Origin: JBFMFR01 sp040752025
Lineage (GTDB): Bacteria > Chloroflexota > Anaerolineae > Anaerolineales > UBA4823
Direction of reading: 5' to 3'
DNA length: 64,000 bases
NCBI GenBank assembly: GCA_040752025.1
Contig: JBFMFR010000021.1
Location: forward strand, 1-64,000
The notes beneath the pieces were generated by a model. The model did not search any database. It was given only the letters and a program-made list of their open reading frames with translations, and was not told the origin of the DNA. The translations under genes were made by a program, and so were the position numbers. Below, in pieces: positions 24,199-33,029 of this stretch. Every line of letters begins with the position of its first letter. The first letter of the stretch is position 1.

Positions 24199-25440
24199 AT
24201 GGTCAAGATATTTCACTTCGCAGACGCGCACATCGATATCGCCAACTATGGGCGGCACGATGCCCAGACGGGCCTGCCTTTGCGCGTGCTCGATTTCCTC
24301 AAATCGCTGGACACGATCGTCGACACAGCGATCGAGGAGCGGGCGGACCTGGTGTTATTTGCGGGTGATGCTTATAAGGACCGAACGCCGGCGCCGACCT
24401 TCCAGCGCGAATGGGGGCGGCGGGTGATGCGGCTCTCGAGGGCAGGCATCCCCACGTTGCTGCTGGTGGGCAATCACGACCTGTCGCCGGCCCTGGGGCG
24501 CGCCCATGCCCTGGAAAATTTCGATACGCTGGAAGTACCGCACGTGCGGGTGATCGAGAAGCCGATGTTTCTAGGGCCCGATGACCTGGAAGGCCTGCCC
24601 TTGCAGGTGCTGGCGCTGCCGTGGATCTCGCGCTCTGGGCTGGCGGCGCACCTGGGGCTGCATTCTGGCGAGGCCGGGGACGTGTACGATCAGCTTGGCG
24701 GGCGTCTGATCGAGCTGGTGCAGGGTTGGCTGGAGGAGCGCGTCGACCCGGGGCTGCCGGTGGTATTGACGGCGCACTGTTCGGTGCAGGGGGCGCTGTA
24801 TGGCGGGGAACGCACGGTGATGTTGGGGAACGACCTGGTGCTGCCTGGTTCGCTGGTGAAGGATACGCGCCTGGATTACGTAGCCCTGGGGCACATCCAT
24901 AAGCCCCAGGACCTCAACGCGGGCAGTCACCCACCGGTGATTTACCCTGGCTCGATCGAACGTGTGGATTTCGGCGAAGCGCAAGACGAGAAGTTCTTCG
25001 TGGTGGCGCAGGTGGAACGCGGGCAGACGCAGGTGGCGTGGCGCAAGCTGGAGGCCATCCGGCCTTTCATCGATCGCTTCGTGCGCCTGGAGCAGAAGGA
25101 AGACATCACCGACCAGTTGCGCGCGGTTTTGCCTGAACCAGAGGAGATGGAGGGGGCAATTCTGCGCCTGGTACTCGAATACCCGCGCGATTGGGAGGCA
25201 GCGATCGACGAGGCGGCTCTGCGCGAATATGCGGGTGGGTGCTTCGAATTCCACCTGGTCAAGCGCCCGCAGGTGGAGGGGCGCATTCGTTTGCCAGGCG
25301 ACCAGGCGGTGGGCAGCCTGAGCCCCTTAGAGTTATTGGAGTTGTACTGGGGCGCCAGCCATCTCTCAACCGAAGAACGGGAAGTGTTGAACGAGCTGGC
25401 AACCCAGGTTATAGCCGAGGTGCATGGCCAGGTGCAATGA
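24199..25440 (+). CDS. SbcD/Mre11-like DNA repair exonuclease
   Basis: 413 aa metallophosphoesterase of the SbcD/Mre11 type. All metal-binding motifs are visible: HFADAHIDI, FAGDAYKDR, LVGNHDLSPA, LTAHCSVQG and ALGHIHKPQ. The capping and C-terminal region (about 290-413) is present. Such nucleases process double-strand ends with an SbcC/Rad50 ATPase, but no SbcC gene is adjacent, so the partner must be elsewhere or absent. The ATG at 24199 is chosen from the promoter position; ORF extension to 24139 crosses the -35. Confidence 0.88.
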   Translation: MVKIFHFADAHIDIANYGRHDAQTGLPLRVLDFLKSLDTIVDTAIEERADLVLFAGDAYKDRTPAPTFQREWGRRVMRLSRAGIPTLLLVGNHDLSPALGRAHALENFDTLEVPHVRVIEKPMFLGPDDLEGLPLQVLALPWISRSGLAAHLGLHSGEAGDVYDQLGGRLIELVQGWLEERVDPGLPVVLTAHCSVQGALYGGERTVMLGNDLVLPGSLVKDTRLDYVALGHIHKPQDLNAGSHPPVIYPGSIERVDFGEAQDEKFFVVAQVERGQTQVAWRKLEAIRPFIDRFVRLEQKEDITDQLRAVLPEPEEMEGAILRLVLEYPRDWEAAIDEAALREYAGGCFEFHLVKRPQVEGRIRLPGDQAVGSLSPLELLELYWGASHLSTEEREVLNELATQVIAEVHGQVQ

Positions 25441-25524
25441 TGCCTGGCAGCGCCTGGTTTCAACGGTTTCTTTGGAATATTTCCAAGAACACATACCTTT
25501 TGATCGATCCTGCAAGGAGGAAAA

Positions 25525-26193
25525 ATGTTTGTCCAAAATTATATGACCTCTGACCCGGTATCCGTTTCGCCGGAAGATAATTTCCCGCAAGCGATGGCAG
25601 TAATTCGCAAGCGCAAGATCCGCCACTTGCCAGTGGTGGAGCGCGGTGAACTGGTAGGCATCGTGGTGGAGAAGGATTTGCTTTCCAACCAACCCTCGCC
25701 AGCGACGACGCTGAGCCTGTATGAAATTTACTCGCTATTGGAGACGCTGCGCATCCGCCAGATGATGACGAGCCCGGTGATCACGGTGGAGGGCGACTGC
25801 CCGCTGGAGGAAGCGGCGCGCATTATGGTGGAGAACAAGATTAGCTGCCTGCCGGTGATGGATGGCGCCAAACTGGTGGGCATTGTCACCGAGACGGACG
25901 TTTTCAAGGTGCTGGTGGAAGTGTTAGGCGGCAAGGAAGCAGGGCTGCGCCTGACCTTGCGCTTGCCGGACCGGGTGGGCGAGTTGGCCAAGATCTCGGC
26001 GAATATCGCCTCGGCCGGCGGCAATATTGTCGCTGTCACGACTTCGCGCAAGCTGGAAGATGGGCGTAGAGAGGTGACGATCAAAGAGACCGGAGCCAAC
26101 CGGGAGAAAATGATCCACCTGATCGAAGAAGGTGATTTCGAAGTCTTGGATGTACAGCCATCGGCGCGCTACGAGCCCAAGATGTTCGGGTAA
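25525..26193 (+). CDS. CBS-domain protein with C-terminal ACT-like domain
   Basis: 222 aa cytosolic protein, AcuB-like. Two CBS motifs (VQNYMTSDPVSVSPEDNF...HLPVVERGELVGIVVEKDLL and RQMMTSPVITVEGDCPLEEA...CLPVMDGAKLVGIVTETDVF) form an adenine-nucleotide-sensing pair (about 1-135). An ACT-like fold follows (LRLTLRLPDRVGELAKISAN; about 145-215). AAGGAGG sits 6 nt before the ATG. Proteins of this layout are thought to be small regulators of acetoin or other carbon metabolism; the target is unknown. Confidence 0.88.
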   Translation: MFVQNYMTSDPVSVSPEDNFPQAMAVIRKRKIRHLPVVERGELVGIVVEKDLLSNQPSPATTLSLYEIYSLLETLRIRQMMTSPVITVEGDCPLEEAARIMVENKISCLPVMDGAKLVGIVTETDVFKVLVEVLGGKEAGLRLTLRLPDRVGELAKISANIASAGGNIVAVTTSRKLEDGRREVTIKETGANREKMIHLIEEGDFEVLDVQPSARYEPKMFG

Positions 26194-26211
26194 TCCAGGT
26201 GAGTGCAAAAG

Positions 26212-26655
26212 ATGACTGTAAAAGCACAACTAGAAAGTGCGTTGAAAGATGCCATGCGAGCAGGCGACGACCTGCGCAAGCGTACGCTGCGCATGGCCAT
26301 CTCTGCCATCCGCCTGGCAGAGATAGATAAAGGCGGGGAACTGGATGAGAATGCGGTTCTGGGGATCCTGCAAAAGGAGGTCAAGTCGCGCCAGGAGTCG
26401 CTGGAGGAGGCAGAGCGCGCTAACCGGCCCGATTTGGCCGAAGCCGCCCAGGAAGAAATAGGCGTTCTACAGGTGTTTCTCCCCAAGCAACTCTCGCAGG
26501 AGGAGTTGGAGGTCCTGGCCCGCCAGGCGATTGCCGAAGTGGGCGCGACCAGCCTGCGCGAGATGGGCCAGGTGATGAAGGTGCTGATGCCGCGCCTGCA
26601 AGGCCAGGCGACGGGCGACCAGGCCAGCCAGGCTGTGCGCAAACTTCTGGCATGA
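26212..26655 (+). CDS. yqeY: GatB/YqeY domain-containing protein
   Basis: 147 aa helical protein. Motifs QLESALKDAMRAGDDLRKRTLRM, EIGVLQVFLPKQLSQEELE and MGQVMKVLMPRLQGQATGDQA are typical for YqeY, related to the tRNA-tail domain of the GatB amidotransferase subunit. A role in tRNA-dependent amidation is assumed from the fold, not demonstrated. The ATG at 26212 has AGGTGAG 8 nt upstream; a GTG at 26203 is also in frame. Confidence 0.93.
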   Translation: MTVKAQLESALKDAMRAGDDLRKRTLRMAISAIRLAEIDKGGELDENAVLGILQKEVKSRQESLEEAERANRPDLAEAAQEEIGVLQVFLPKQLSQEELEVLARQAIAEVGATSLREMGQVMKVLMPRLQGQATGDQASQAVRKLLA

Positions 26656-26693
26656 GGTCGCCCGGTTGATTGAGGTTAAACCCGCGGTGAGGC

Positions 26694-28850
26694 ATGGCTG
26701 AGGACCTGGTGCGGCAGCAGACGCGTCGACGCGTGTATTTTATCCTCCTGGTGACCAGCGGCACACTGCTGGCCTTGCTGGCTGTCGTACTGCCGCTGCT
26801 TTCCAGCACGCTTACGCCACCTCCCCAGGCAGGGGAGGTGGCGGGGCAAGATTATCGCGCCCCGGAAGCAATCACTTATGAGAGCGAGGTGCTGACGCAG
26901 CAGCGTAGTGATGCGGCGGAGAGAGCGGTAGCGCCGGTGTATTCATCGCCAGATACGCGCGTGGCGCGCCAGCAGGCTGAACGCCTGCGCACTGCCCTGG
27001 CCTACATCAGCAGTGTGCGCGCGGACGCTTATGCCAGCAGCAACCAGAAACTGAGCGATCTGGCGGCTTTGGAAGATGTGCAACTCAGCCAGGAGACGGC
27101 GAATACGATCCTGGAGATGACCGACTCGCGCTGGCAGGCTGTGCAGCAAGAAGTGATCCTGGTGCTGGAGAAAGTCATGAGTAGCCCGATCCGGTCAGAC
27201 GGGATCGAGGCGGCGCGCGAACGCACCCCGGCGCTGGTCAGCCTTTCCCTGCCCGAAAACCAGGCCTCGGTAGTGGCAGAGTTGGCTGCGGCCTATGTGA
27301 CCGCCAACAGCCAGTACAGTGAGGCGCTGACGCAGGCGGAGCGCGAGGCTGCCCGCCAGGCAGTTACGCCGGTGTCGCGCACCTTGATCTCTGGGCAAAC
27401 GATCATCTTGCGGGGCCAGGTATTCAAGCCGGAGGATATCGAGGCTCTGGAGCAACTCGGGCTGGTGCAGCCGGAGAAAATATGGCCCGACATGGTGAGT
27501 GCTACGGCCCTGGTGCTGCTCCTGGCAGCCTTTCTGACGATCTATTTCCGCCGCGGAGGTGTAAAGCTGCAAGGCGAGGCGCGCGGCGTGGCTTTGATGG
27601 TGCTGCTTTTCCTGGCGTTTGCCTTCGCGGCGCGGCTGACGATCCCGGCGCGCACGGTGATCCCTTATGCGTTCCCGCTGGCAGCTTACGGCCTGACCGT
27701 CACGGCGCTGTTTGGGACGGAACTGGCCCTGATTACATCGCTGCCTTTGGCGATCCTGGTCGCCTACGGCCTGCCGAATGCTTTGGACCTGACGCTCTAT
27801 TACGTGATGAGCAGCCTGTTTGGCGTGCTGGCCCTGGGCCGGGCCAGGCGCATGGTATCTTTCTTCTGGGCCGGGATCGCTGTGGCGTTGTCGGCTTCGG
27901 TGATTGTGATCGTGTATCGCCTGCCGCAACCGACTACGGATGCGATCGGGCTGGCAACCCTGACAGGAGCGGCTTTCTTCAACGGGCTGGCCTCGGCCAG
28001 TATCACGATCCTATTTCAATTTGCCCTGGCCCAATTCCTGGGGATGACCACGCCGATGCAGCTCGTTGACCTGACGCGTCCGGATCACCCTCTGCTGCAA
28101 CTGCTGCTGCGCGATGCCCCAGGCACTTACCAGCACAGCCTGCAGGTGGCGAACCTGGCAGAGCAAGCGGCTGAGCGCATCGGAGGCGATCCTTTGTTGA
28201 TTCGGGTGGGAGCGTTGTATCACGATGTGGGTAAATCGCTCAACCCGGTTTTTTTCATCGAGAACCAGATGCCGGGGATGATGAATCCGCACGATATCCT
28301 CAGCCCGCTGGAGAGCGCCGAGATTATCATCCGCCACGTGGCAGATGGCCTGGAACTGGGACGGCGCTACCGGCTGCCGCCGCGCATCCTGGATTTCATC
28401 AGCGAACATCATGGCACGATGATTACGCGCTACCAGTATGTATTGGCGGTCAAAGCGGCCGGCGGCGATGAGGGCCAGGTGGATGCGGAAGGTTTCCGCT
28501 ATCCGGGCCCGAGGCCGCAAAGCCGGGAAACGGCGACCTTGATGTTGGCAGATGGCAGCGAGGCGCGCGTGCGCGCCGAACGTCCAACAGATGAGGAAGA
28601 GCTGCGCAAAATGGTGCAGGAGGTGGTCAGCGACCGGGTGACAAAGGGGCAATTGGATGATACCAATTTGACTCTGCAAGATCTGAGCGTGATCGTTGAT
28701 TCTTTCACGGCAACGCTGCGGGGCATTTATCACCCCCGGCTCAAGTATCCCAAGCTAGAAACCGCGGTCGCTGAAGCGATCGAACAATCAACTACGCCAA
28801 GAAAAGCAGATACAACTGCCGATCTACCATCTCCTGAAAGGTATCGCTGA
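26694..28850 (+). CDS. pgpH: 7TM-HD phosphodiesterase PgpH
   Basis: 718 aa. An N-terminal membrane span (about 14-38), an extracytoplasmic 7TMR-HDED domain (about 40-265), a seven-span membrane region (about 270-455) and a cytosolic HD domain (about 478-640). Metal-binding residues: TYQHSLQVANLAE (H481), GALYHDVGKS (H510, D511), IIIRHVADG, and FISEHHGT. PgpH hydrolyses cyclic-di-AMP in Firmicutes and relatives. Followed without a gap by ybeY and dgkA, the conserved pgpH-ybeY-dgkA order of many Gram-positive-type genomes. Confidence 0.94.
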   Translation: MAEDLVRQQTRRRVYFILLVTSGTLLALLAVVLPLLSSTLTPPPQAGEVAGQDYRAPEAITYESEVLTQQRSDAAERAVAPVYSSPDTRVARQQAERLRTALAYISSVRADAYASSNQKLSDLAALEDVQLSQETANTILEMTDSRWQAVQQEVILVLEKVMSSPIRSDGIEAARERTPALVSLSLPENQASVVAELAAAYVTANSQYSEALTQAEREAARQAVTPVSRTLISGQTIILRGQVFKPEDIEALEQLGLVQPEKIWPDMVSATALVLLLAAFLTIYFRRGGVKLQGEARGVALMVLLFLAFAFAARLTIPARTVIPYAFPLAAYGLTVTALFGTELALITSLPLAILVAYGLPNALDLTLYYVMSSLFGVLALGRARRMVSFFWAGIAVALSASVIVIVYRLPQPTTDAIGLATLTGAAFFNGLASASITILFQFALAQFLGMTTPMQLVDLTRPDHPLLQLLLRDAPGTYQHSLQVANLAEQAAERIGGDPLLIRVGALYHDVGKSLNPVFFIENQMPGMMNPHDILSPLESAEIIIRHVADGLELGRRYRLPPRILDFISEHHGTMITRYQYVLAVKAAGGDEGQVDAEGFRYPGPRPQSRETATLMLADGSEARVRAERPTDEEELRKMVQEVVSDRVTKGQLDDTNLTLQDLSVIVDSFTATLRGIYHPRLKYPKLETAVAEAIEQSTTPRKADTTADLPSPERYR

Positions 28851-29312
28851 TTGATTTACTTACGGATTGCTGATCACATTGTGAATGAAGTCTCGGTCGA
28901 GACGGCTTTGCTGGAACGGGCCGCGAACCAGGCCTTGCAGCATGCAAATGCCGGACCGCAGGCAGAGGTCACGCTGGTGTTGAGTGATGAGGCGCAACTG
29001 CACGAACTCAACCGCCAGTTTTTGGGAGTGGACGCTCCTACGGATGTGTTGGCGTTCCCGGCTGGTGAAGTTGATCCGGATTCTCAGGCGCTGTACCTGG
29101 GGGACGTGATTATTTCTTATCCGCGCGCTCAGGCTCAGGCTGCCAGCGCTGGGCATACGTTGGAGGCCGAACTGCAACTCCTGGTGGTGCACGGTACCCT
29201 GCACCTGTTGGGCTACGATCACGCCAGTCCCGAGGAGAAGGTTGCCATGTGGGCGGTACAGGCAGATATTTTACACCAGTTAGGCGTCACCATTGCTGCG
29301 CTGCCCGAATGA
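28851..29312 (+). CDS. ybeY: Endoribonuclease YbeY
   Basis: 153 aa, TTG start directly after the pgpH stop. The zinc motif H-G-x-L-H-L-x-G-Y-D-H is intact (VHGTLHLLGYDHASPEE), and DVLAFPAG and LYLGDVIIS are the other YbeY signatures. YbeY is a single-strand endoribonuclease needed for 16S rRNA 3' maturation and ribosome quality control. Immediate adjacency to pgpH and dgkA supports the call. Confidence 0.95.
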   Translation: MIYLRIADHIVNEVSVETALLERAANQALQHANAGPQAEVTLVLSDEAQLHELNRQFLGVDAPTDVLAFPAGEVDPDSQALYLGDVIISYPRAQAQAASAGHTLEAELQLLVVHGTLHLLGYDHASPEEKVAMWAVQADILHQLGVTIAALPE

Positions 29313-29330
29313 GGCGCTCCCCAGGCGGAT

Positions 29331-29714
29331 ATGCTGAATTTTTTGCGCAGTCGTGCTCTGGCTTTTCGATACGCTTTTGCAGGCTGGTGGTTCGTCATCC
29401 GGACGCAGCGCAACGCCTGGATTCATGCTGTGGTGAGCGTGGCGGTGATCGCGATGTGCTTGTGGCTGCAACTGCCAGCGAGGGATTGGGCGGTGATTAT
29501 CCTGGCGATCACGATTGTGTGGACGGCGGAGTTCCTCAATACGGCGCTGGAAGCAGTGGTCGATTTAGCCAGCCCAGAGCACAACCACCTGGCGAAGGTG
29601 GGCAAAGACGTGGGCGCGGCAGCGGTGTTGATTGCGGCAGCCAGCTCGGTGCTGATCGGCTTGCTGATCATGGGGCCGCCGTTGTGGGAAAGGATCAGGG
29701 TGTTGTGGCCTTGA
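29331..29714 (+). CDS. dgkA: Diacylglycerol/undecaprenol kinase DgkA
   Basis: 127 aa integral membrane kinase with three membrane spans. AFRYAFAGWWFVIRTQRNAW matches the amphipathic N-terminal helix, and EFLNTALEAVVDLASPEHN carries the catalytic Glu/Asn of the DgkA family, followed by AKVGKDVGAAAVL. Gram-positive-type members phosphorylate undecaprenol, recycling the carrier for cell-wall synthesis; which lipid is used here is unknown. 18 bp after ybeY. Confidence 0.94.
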   Translation: MLNFLRSRALAFRYAFAGWWFVIRTQRNAWIHAVVSVAVIAMCLWLQLPARDWAVIILAITIVWTAEFLNTALEAVVDLASPEHNHLAKVGKDVGAAAVLIAAASSVLIGLLIMGPPLWERIRVLWP

Positions 29715-29760
29715 ACAATGAGATGTTGTGGTGGCTATGCAGGTAACGGAGAGAGAAGTT

Positions 29761-30624
29761 ATGCCGGATCGTTTTTATTTTGGAACAGTGGGTTCGCCGA
29801 CCAGCACGCCGAAGAAGCCTGGGGGCAGCGTGGGGGCCGTTCTGCGCCTGGCTGAGTTAGAACTGTTTGCCCTGGAGTTGGGCTGGGTGCAATCTGTGCG
29901 AGTGAGCGAGCAGACCTGTGAAAGCATCCGGGCAACCGCTGAGGCGCAGCAGGTGTTGCTCAGCGTGCACGCGCCGTATTTCATCAATTTGAACGCCACG
30001 GAAGACGAATGGCCAAAATCACGCCAGCGGTTGATGGATGCGGCCTATTACGGCAACCTGGCGGGCGCTACGGATATTATCTTTCACCCAGGTTCTTATT
30101 TTGGTAAGCCAGCCGAGGAAGTGCTGCCGGCCGCGATCGAACGCCTGGCAGGATGTGCGGCGGAATTGAGCGCGGCCGGGAACCGGGTGTGTTTGCGCCC
30201 TGAGACGATGGGTAAAGCGGCTATGCTGGGTTCGTTTGAAGACACTTTGCAAATGAGCCAGGTGATTCCAGGGGTTAGGCCATGCCTGGATTTTGCGCAT
30301 CTGCACGCGCGTCCCGGCGACGGGTCGATGAATACCTACAGCGAATGGGCGCGCCTGTTAGAAGCCTACGGAAACGCGCTGGGCAGCCAGGCGCTGCAGG
30401 AACTGCACATCCACCTTTCGGGGATCGAGTATTCATCCAAGGGAGAGAAAAATCACCTACCGATCGAGGAAGCTGACCTGGATTTGAAAGCGCTGCTGCG
30501 GGCTTTGAGAGATTTCGGCTGCGGCGGGCGCATCTTGTGCGAAAGCCCGAAGATGGAAGACGATGCAATCAAGATACGCCAGGCCTGGACCGAGGTGTGC
30601 GGCGAGTCTGGAGCGGCGGCTTGA
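29761..30624 (+). CDS. TIM-barrel endonuclease IV-like protein
   Basis: 287 aa. FYFGTVGSPTSTPKKPGGS begins the barrel. LLSVHAPYFINLNATEDEW, DIIFHPGSYFG, CLRPETMGK, CLDFAHLHARPGDGS and LHIHLSGIEYSSKGEKNH supply the series of His/Asp/Glu metal ligands of the Nfo (AP endonuclease 2) superfamily. ILCESPKMEDDA ends it. Endonuclease IV cuts DNA at abasic sites. The next gene is a uracil-DNA glycosylase that would produce such sites, so the two probably form a base-excision pair. The start is chosen at 29761, with GGAGAGAG upstream; 29728 is also in frame. Confidence 0.85.
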   Translation: MPDRFYFGTVGSPTSTPKKPGGSVGAVLRLAELELFALELGWVQSVRVSEQTCESIRATAEAQQVLLSVHAPYFINLNATEDEWPKSRQRLMDAAYYGNLAGATDIIFHPGSYFGKPAEEVLPAAIERLAGCAAELSAAGNRVCLRPETMGKAAMLGSFEDTLQMSQVIPGVRPCLDFAHLHARPGDGSMNTYSEWARLLEAYGNALGSQALQELHIHLSGIEYSSKGEKNHLPIEEADLDLKALLRALRDFGCGGRILCESPKMEDDAIKIRQAWTEVCGESGAAA

Positions 30625-31262
30625 ACCCGGCTCCAGAGAGCGCCAGATCTCTGGCGGACCTGCACGCCCGGCTGCATGCCTGCCGGTTATGCCTGCAAGC
30701 TGGTTATGAAATCTACCCGCGAGCCATCTTTTCGGGCGGCATGGCGGCGCGCTTGATGGTGATTGGGCAGGCGCCTGGAATTACGGAAAAGGAAGCGGGG
30801 AGGCCTTTCAACGCGGGCAGCGGCACGCGCCTGTTCCAGTGGCTGGCGCAGGCGGGCATCGAAGAAGCGTGGTTCCGCCGCACCCAGTATATGACCGCTG
30901 TGACGAAGTGCTACCCGGGGCGAGCCAGATCCGGGAGCGGCGACCGTGTGCCATCCCGCAAGGAACAACAACTATGCCGGCCTTACCTGGAGCAGGAGGT
31001 TGCCCTGATCGACCCGGCGCTAATCCTGCCAGTGGGGCGGCTGGCGATCGGGTTGTTCTACCCGCCCGATTTATCACTGGAGGAGATCATCGGCAGCGAA
31101 CGGCAGATGGATGGGCGCTGGATCGTACCGCTGCCGCACCCCTCGGGAGCCAGCCGCTGGCACCAGAGTGAGGCCAACCGCCAGTGCATCCGGCAGGCGG
31201 TCGAGCGCATCCGCGATCATCTGGCGCAGATTTTCCCCGATGGTATCAGCGCACCTGCTTGA
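30621..31262 (+). CDS. Uracil-DNA glycosylase family protein with 4Fe-4S cysteines
   Basis: 213 aa. Motif GQAPGITEKEAGRPFNAGSG is the family uracil-binding/catalytic loop, and LPHPSGASRWHQ is the second. Cysteines in HACRLC, VTKCYPG and QQLCRP have the spacing of family 4/5 Fe-S uracil-DNA glycosylases. It removes uracil (or a related base) from DNA. I take the TTG at 30621, overlapping the upstream stop by 4 bp (TTGA); a GTG at 30537 would overlap the previous gene by 88 bp. The 3' end overlaps the convergent gene by 17 bp. Confidence 0.85.
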   Translation: MNPAPESARSLADLHARLHACRLCLQAGYEIYPRAIFSGGMAARLMVIGQAPGITEKEAGRPFNAGSGTRLFQWLAQAGIEEAWFRRTQYMTAVTKCYPGRARSGSGDRVPSRKEQQLCRPYLEQEVALIDPALILPVGRLAIGLFYPPDLSLEEIIGSERQMDGRWIVPLPHPSGASRWHQSEANRQCIRQAVERIRDHLAQIFPDGISAPA

Positions 31263-32001
31263 AATTGATCAGAATCAGGTTCTTATCGCAAGTGGAATAG
31301 GTGTTGAAGTAGATCTTATCGGAGAGTGGTAGGGCATTCTGATCGAGCAACTGCACCCAGAGCGTACCGGTGGAAGCGACCGGCTCATCGGCCAGCTTGA
31401 ATTCGTAGCCGCTCAGGCCGTAGTTGAGCGCTACCCCGGTCAGACTGAGCATCGGCTGGGGCAGGGTGATATCGGGCAGTGTGCCGCCCAGGCGAATGAT
31501 CAGGCCGGTTACGGGCGCGTCGCTCATATCCACCACGCGGCCAGCGACGCCCATCCATTTACAGCCCAGTTCGGGATGGTAAATAGAGGAACTGATGGCG
31601 AAAGTTTTGCCATCCTGTAATTTGTAGGGATAACCACCTGGCGGCTGGGTTAAGGTAGGGGTCGGTGAAGGTGTGACCAGTGTAAAGGGCGTTTCGGTCG
31701 GGCGCGGTGTCCAGGAGGGCGGCGGAGTATGGGTGTCGGTTGGCTCGGGAGTTTTGGTTGGGATGGCAGTGGGCCTGGATAATGCGACCAGGGTAGGGTC
31801 ATCCGTAGGGGTAGCAAAGGTAGGGATGGCAGTGGGCGGTGGAAAGAGGTTGAAGAACGTGTACGGGTTGGAATAGATCGACGCAAACACGCACAACATG
31901 CAGACGGCGCTGAGTAAAGCGACGAAGGTAAGGATGTTCCAAAACCTGGCAGAGCCGTTGGCAGCGGTTTTGGGCGGCTTTTCGGGATCAAGCGTTTCCA
32001 T
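31246..32001 (-). CDS. Membrane-anchored protein with Pro/Thr linker, function unknown
   Basis: 251 aa. A short cytosolic N-terminus, one membrane span (about 22-46), a long Pro/Thr linker (about 54-118), and a C-terminal beta-rich domain of about 125 residues beginning KTFAISSSIYHPELGCKWMG and containing GRVVDMSDAPVTGLIIRLGG, which reads like a carboxypeptidase-regulatory/transthyretin-type fold. The two Cys (GCKW and STCDKN) may form a disulfide. It probably displays this domain outside the membrane. Convergent with the glycosylase gene. Confidence 0.65.
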   Translation of the reverse strand: METLDPEKPPKTAANGSARFWNILTFVALLSAVCMLCVFASIYSNPYTFFNLFPPPTAIPTFATPTDDPTLVALSRPTAIPTKTPEPTDTHTPPPSWTPRPTETPFTLVTPSPTPTLTQPPGGYPYKLQDGKTFAISSSIYHPELGCKWMGVAGRVVDMSDAPVTGLIIRLGGTLPDITLPQPMLSLTGVALNYGLSGYEFKLADEPVASTGTLWVQLLDQNALPLSDKIYFNTYSTCDKNLILINFKQVR

Positions 32002-32049
32002 AGTTTTCCTTTATGCTTCCGGTAAGCTCCAACCTGGCTTGTGATACGC

Positions 32050-32985
32050 TCATGATAAAGGTACCAATATTTGTATATCACTCTGGGCGCGGCGTTCCGC
32101 CAGCCAGTCTTCAAGCGCCCTGGCTTGCAGAACCAGCAGCGCCCCGGGGTCCAACGGGCGTTGTTGGTCGTGTTCAATCACTTGCAGGATGTGAAAACCG
32201 GCCAGGGTTTCAATCACCTCACTGTACTTTCCCGGTTCCAGGCTGAAGGCCGCCTGTTCGATTTTAGCATCTGGCAGGTAGCCACGTGGAAACCAACCCA
32301 GGTCGCCGGCGATGATAGGGTCGTATTTGACTGCCAGATTGCCAAAGTCATTGCCAGCCTGTAACTGGGCGAATACATCGTTGGCTTCTTCAGCATTATA
32401 TAGCAAAACCTGGCGCGCGTGAACTTGCTCGGTGATTTTTGGAACGGCCACGAGAATCTGGTCGCGCATCCAGGCAGCCGCGGCGGCGCGCAGCAACGCC
32501 CGGCGGAAAGTCTCTGGGGTGTGGCCGTGGCTGGTGATCCATTCCGAGAGAGCGGCTTCCCCGCCCAGTTGATCGGACAGGTTGCGCATACGCTCTTCAA
32601 TGGCGGTTTCATCCAGGGCGAAGCCACGCCCATCGGCTGCCAGGGCCAGCAAAGTTTCATCGATCATGTTGTCCAGCACGCGCTGTTTGTCTTCGGGGGT
32701 CAGCTCGCGCGCCACGGCGGCCTGGTATAAGGCTAATTCGGCCTGGTATTCTGCCAGGCTGATGCCGGTTTCATTGATCAGCGCGGCCAGCGGCTCAGGA
32801 GTGGCTGTGGGCAGGGGCGGGGTGGCGGTGGGTGAGGGGGTGGCAGTGGGGCCAGAGAGAGTTGGCGTGGCGGCTGGCGCAGTGGGAGAGGCCGGGCCGC
32901 CGCGTGTGCAGGCTGCCAGCACCACAAACAGCAGGATGCTCAGCCAGCGAAGGTGTTTGGTGTAAAATAGAGTTTGTTTCAACAT
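32050..32985 (-). CDS. SurA/PrsA-like peptidyl-prolyl isomerase lipoprotein
   Basis: 311 aa. Signal peptide with lipobox LAAC (Cys about 26), a Pro/Thr linker (about 32-62), an N-terminal SurA-like helical chaperone region (about 65-180; SLAEYQAELALYQAAVARELTP), and a parvulin-type domain (ARQVLLYNAEEANDVFAQLQ, GDLGWFPRGYL, FSLEPGKYSEVIETLAGFHILQV). It assists folding of exported proteins at the outer face of the membrane. The ATG at 32985 is fixed by the -10 at 32998-32993, 7 nt upstream; 33042 is the longer ORF start and lies upstream of the promoter. Confidence 0.88.
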   Translation of the reverse strand: MLKQTLFYTKHLRWLSILLFVVLAACTRGGPASPTAPAATPTLSGPTATPSPTATPPLPTATPEPLAALINETGISLAEYQAELALYQAAVARELTPEDKQRVLDNMIDETLLALAADGRGFALDETAIEERMRNLSDQLGGEAALSEWITSHGHTPETFRRALLRAAAAAWMRDQILVAVPKITEQVHARQVLLYNAEEANDVFAQLQAGNDFGNLAVKYDPIIAGDLGWFPRGYLPDAKIEQAAFSLEPGKYSEVIETLAGFHILQVIEHDQQRPLDPGALLVLQARALEDWLAERRAQSDIQILVPLS

Positions 32986-32992
32986 TGTGTTG

Positions 32993-32998
32993 ATTATA
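32993..32998 (-). promoter_or_regulatory. -10 element of the foldase gene, leaderless
   Basis: Minus strand TATAAT (32998-32993) is followed by 7 nt and then the ATG at 32985. No Shine-Dalgarno fits between. Same geometry as the start at 20119. Confidence 0.55.
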
Positions 32999-33029
32999 CC
33001 TGAGGCTAACCGGATAGAGGTAGGTAAAA

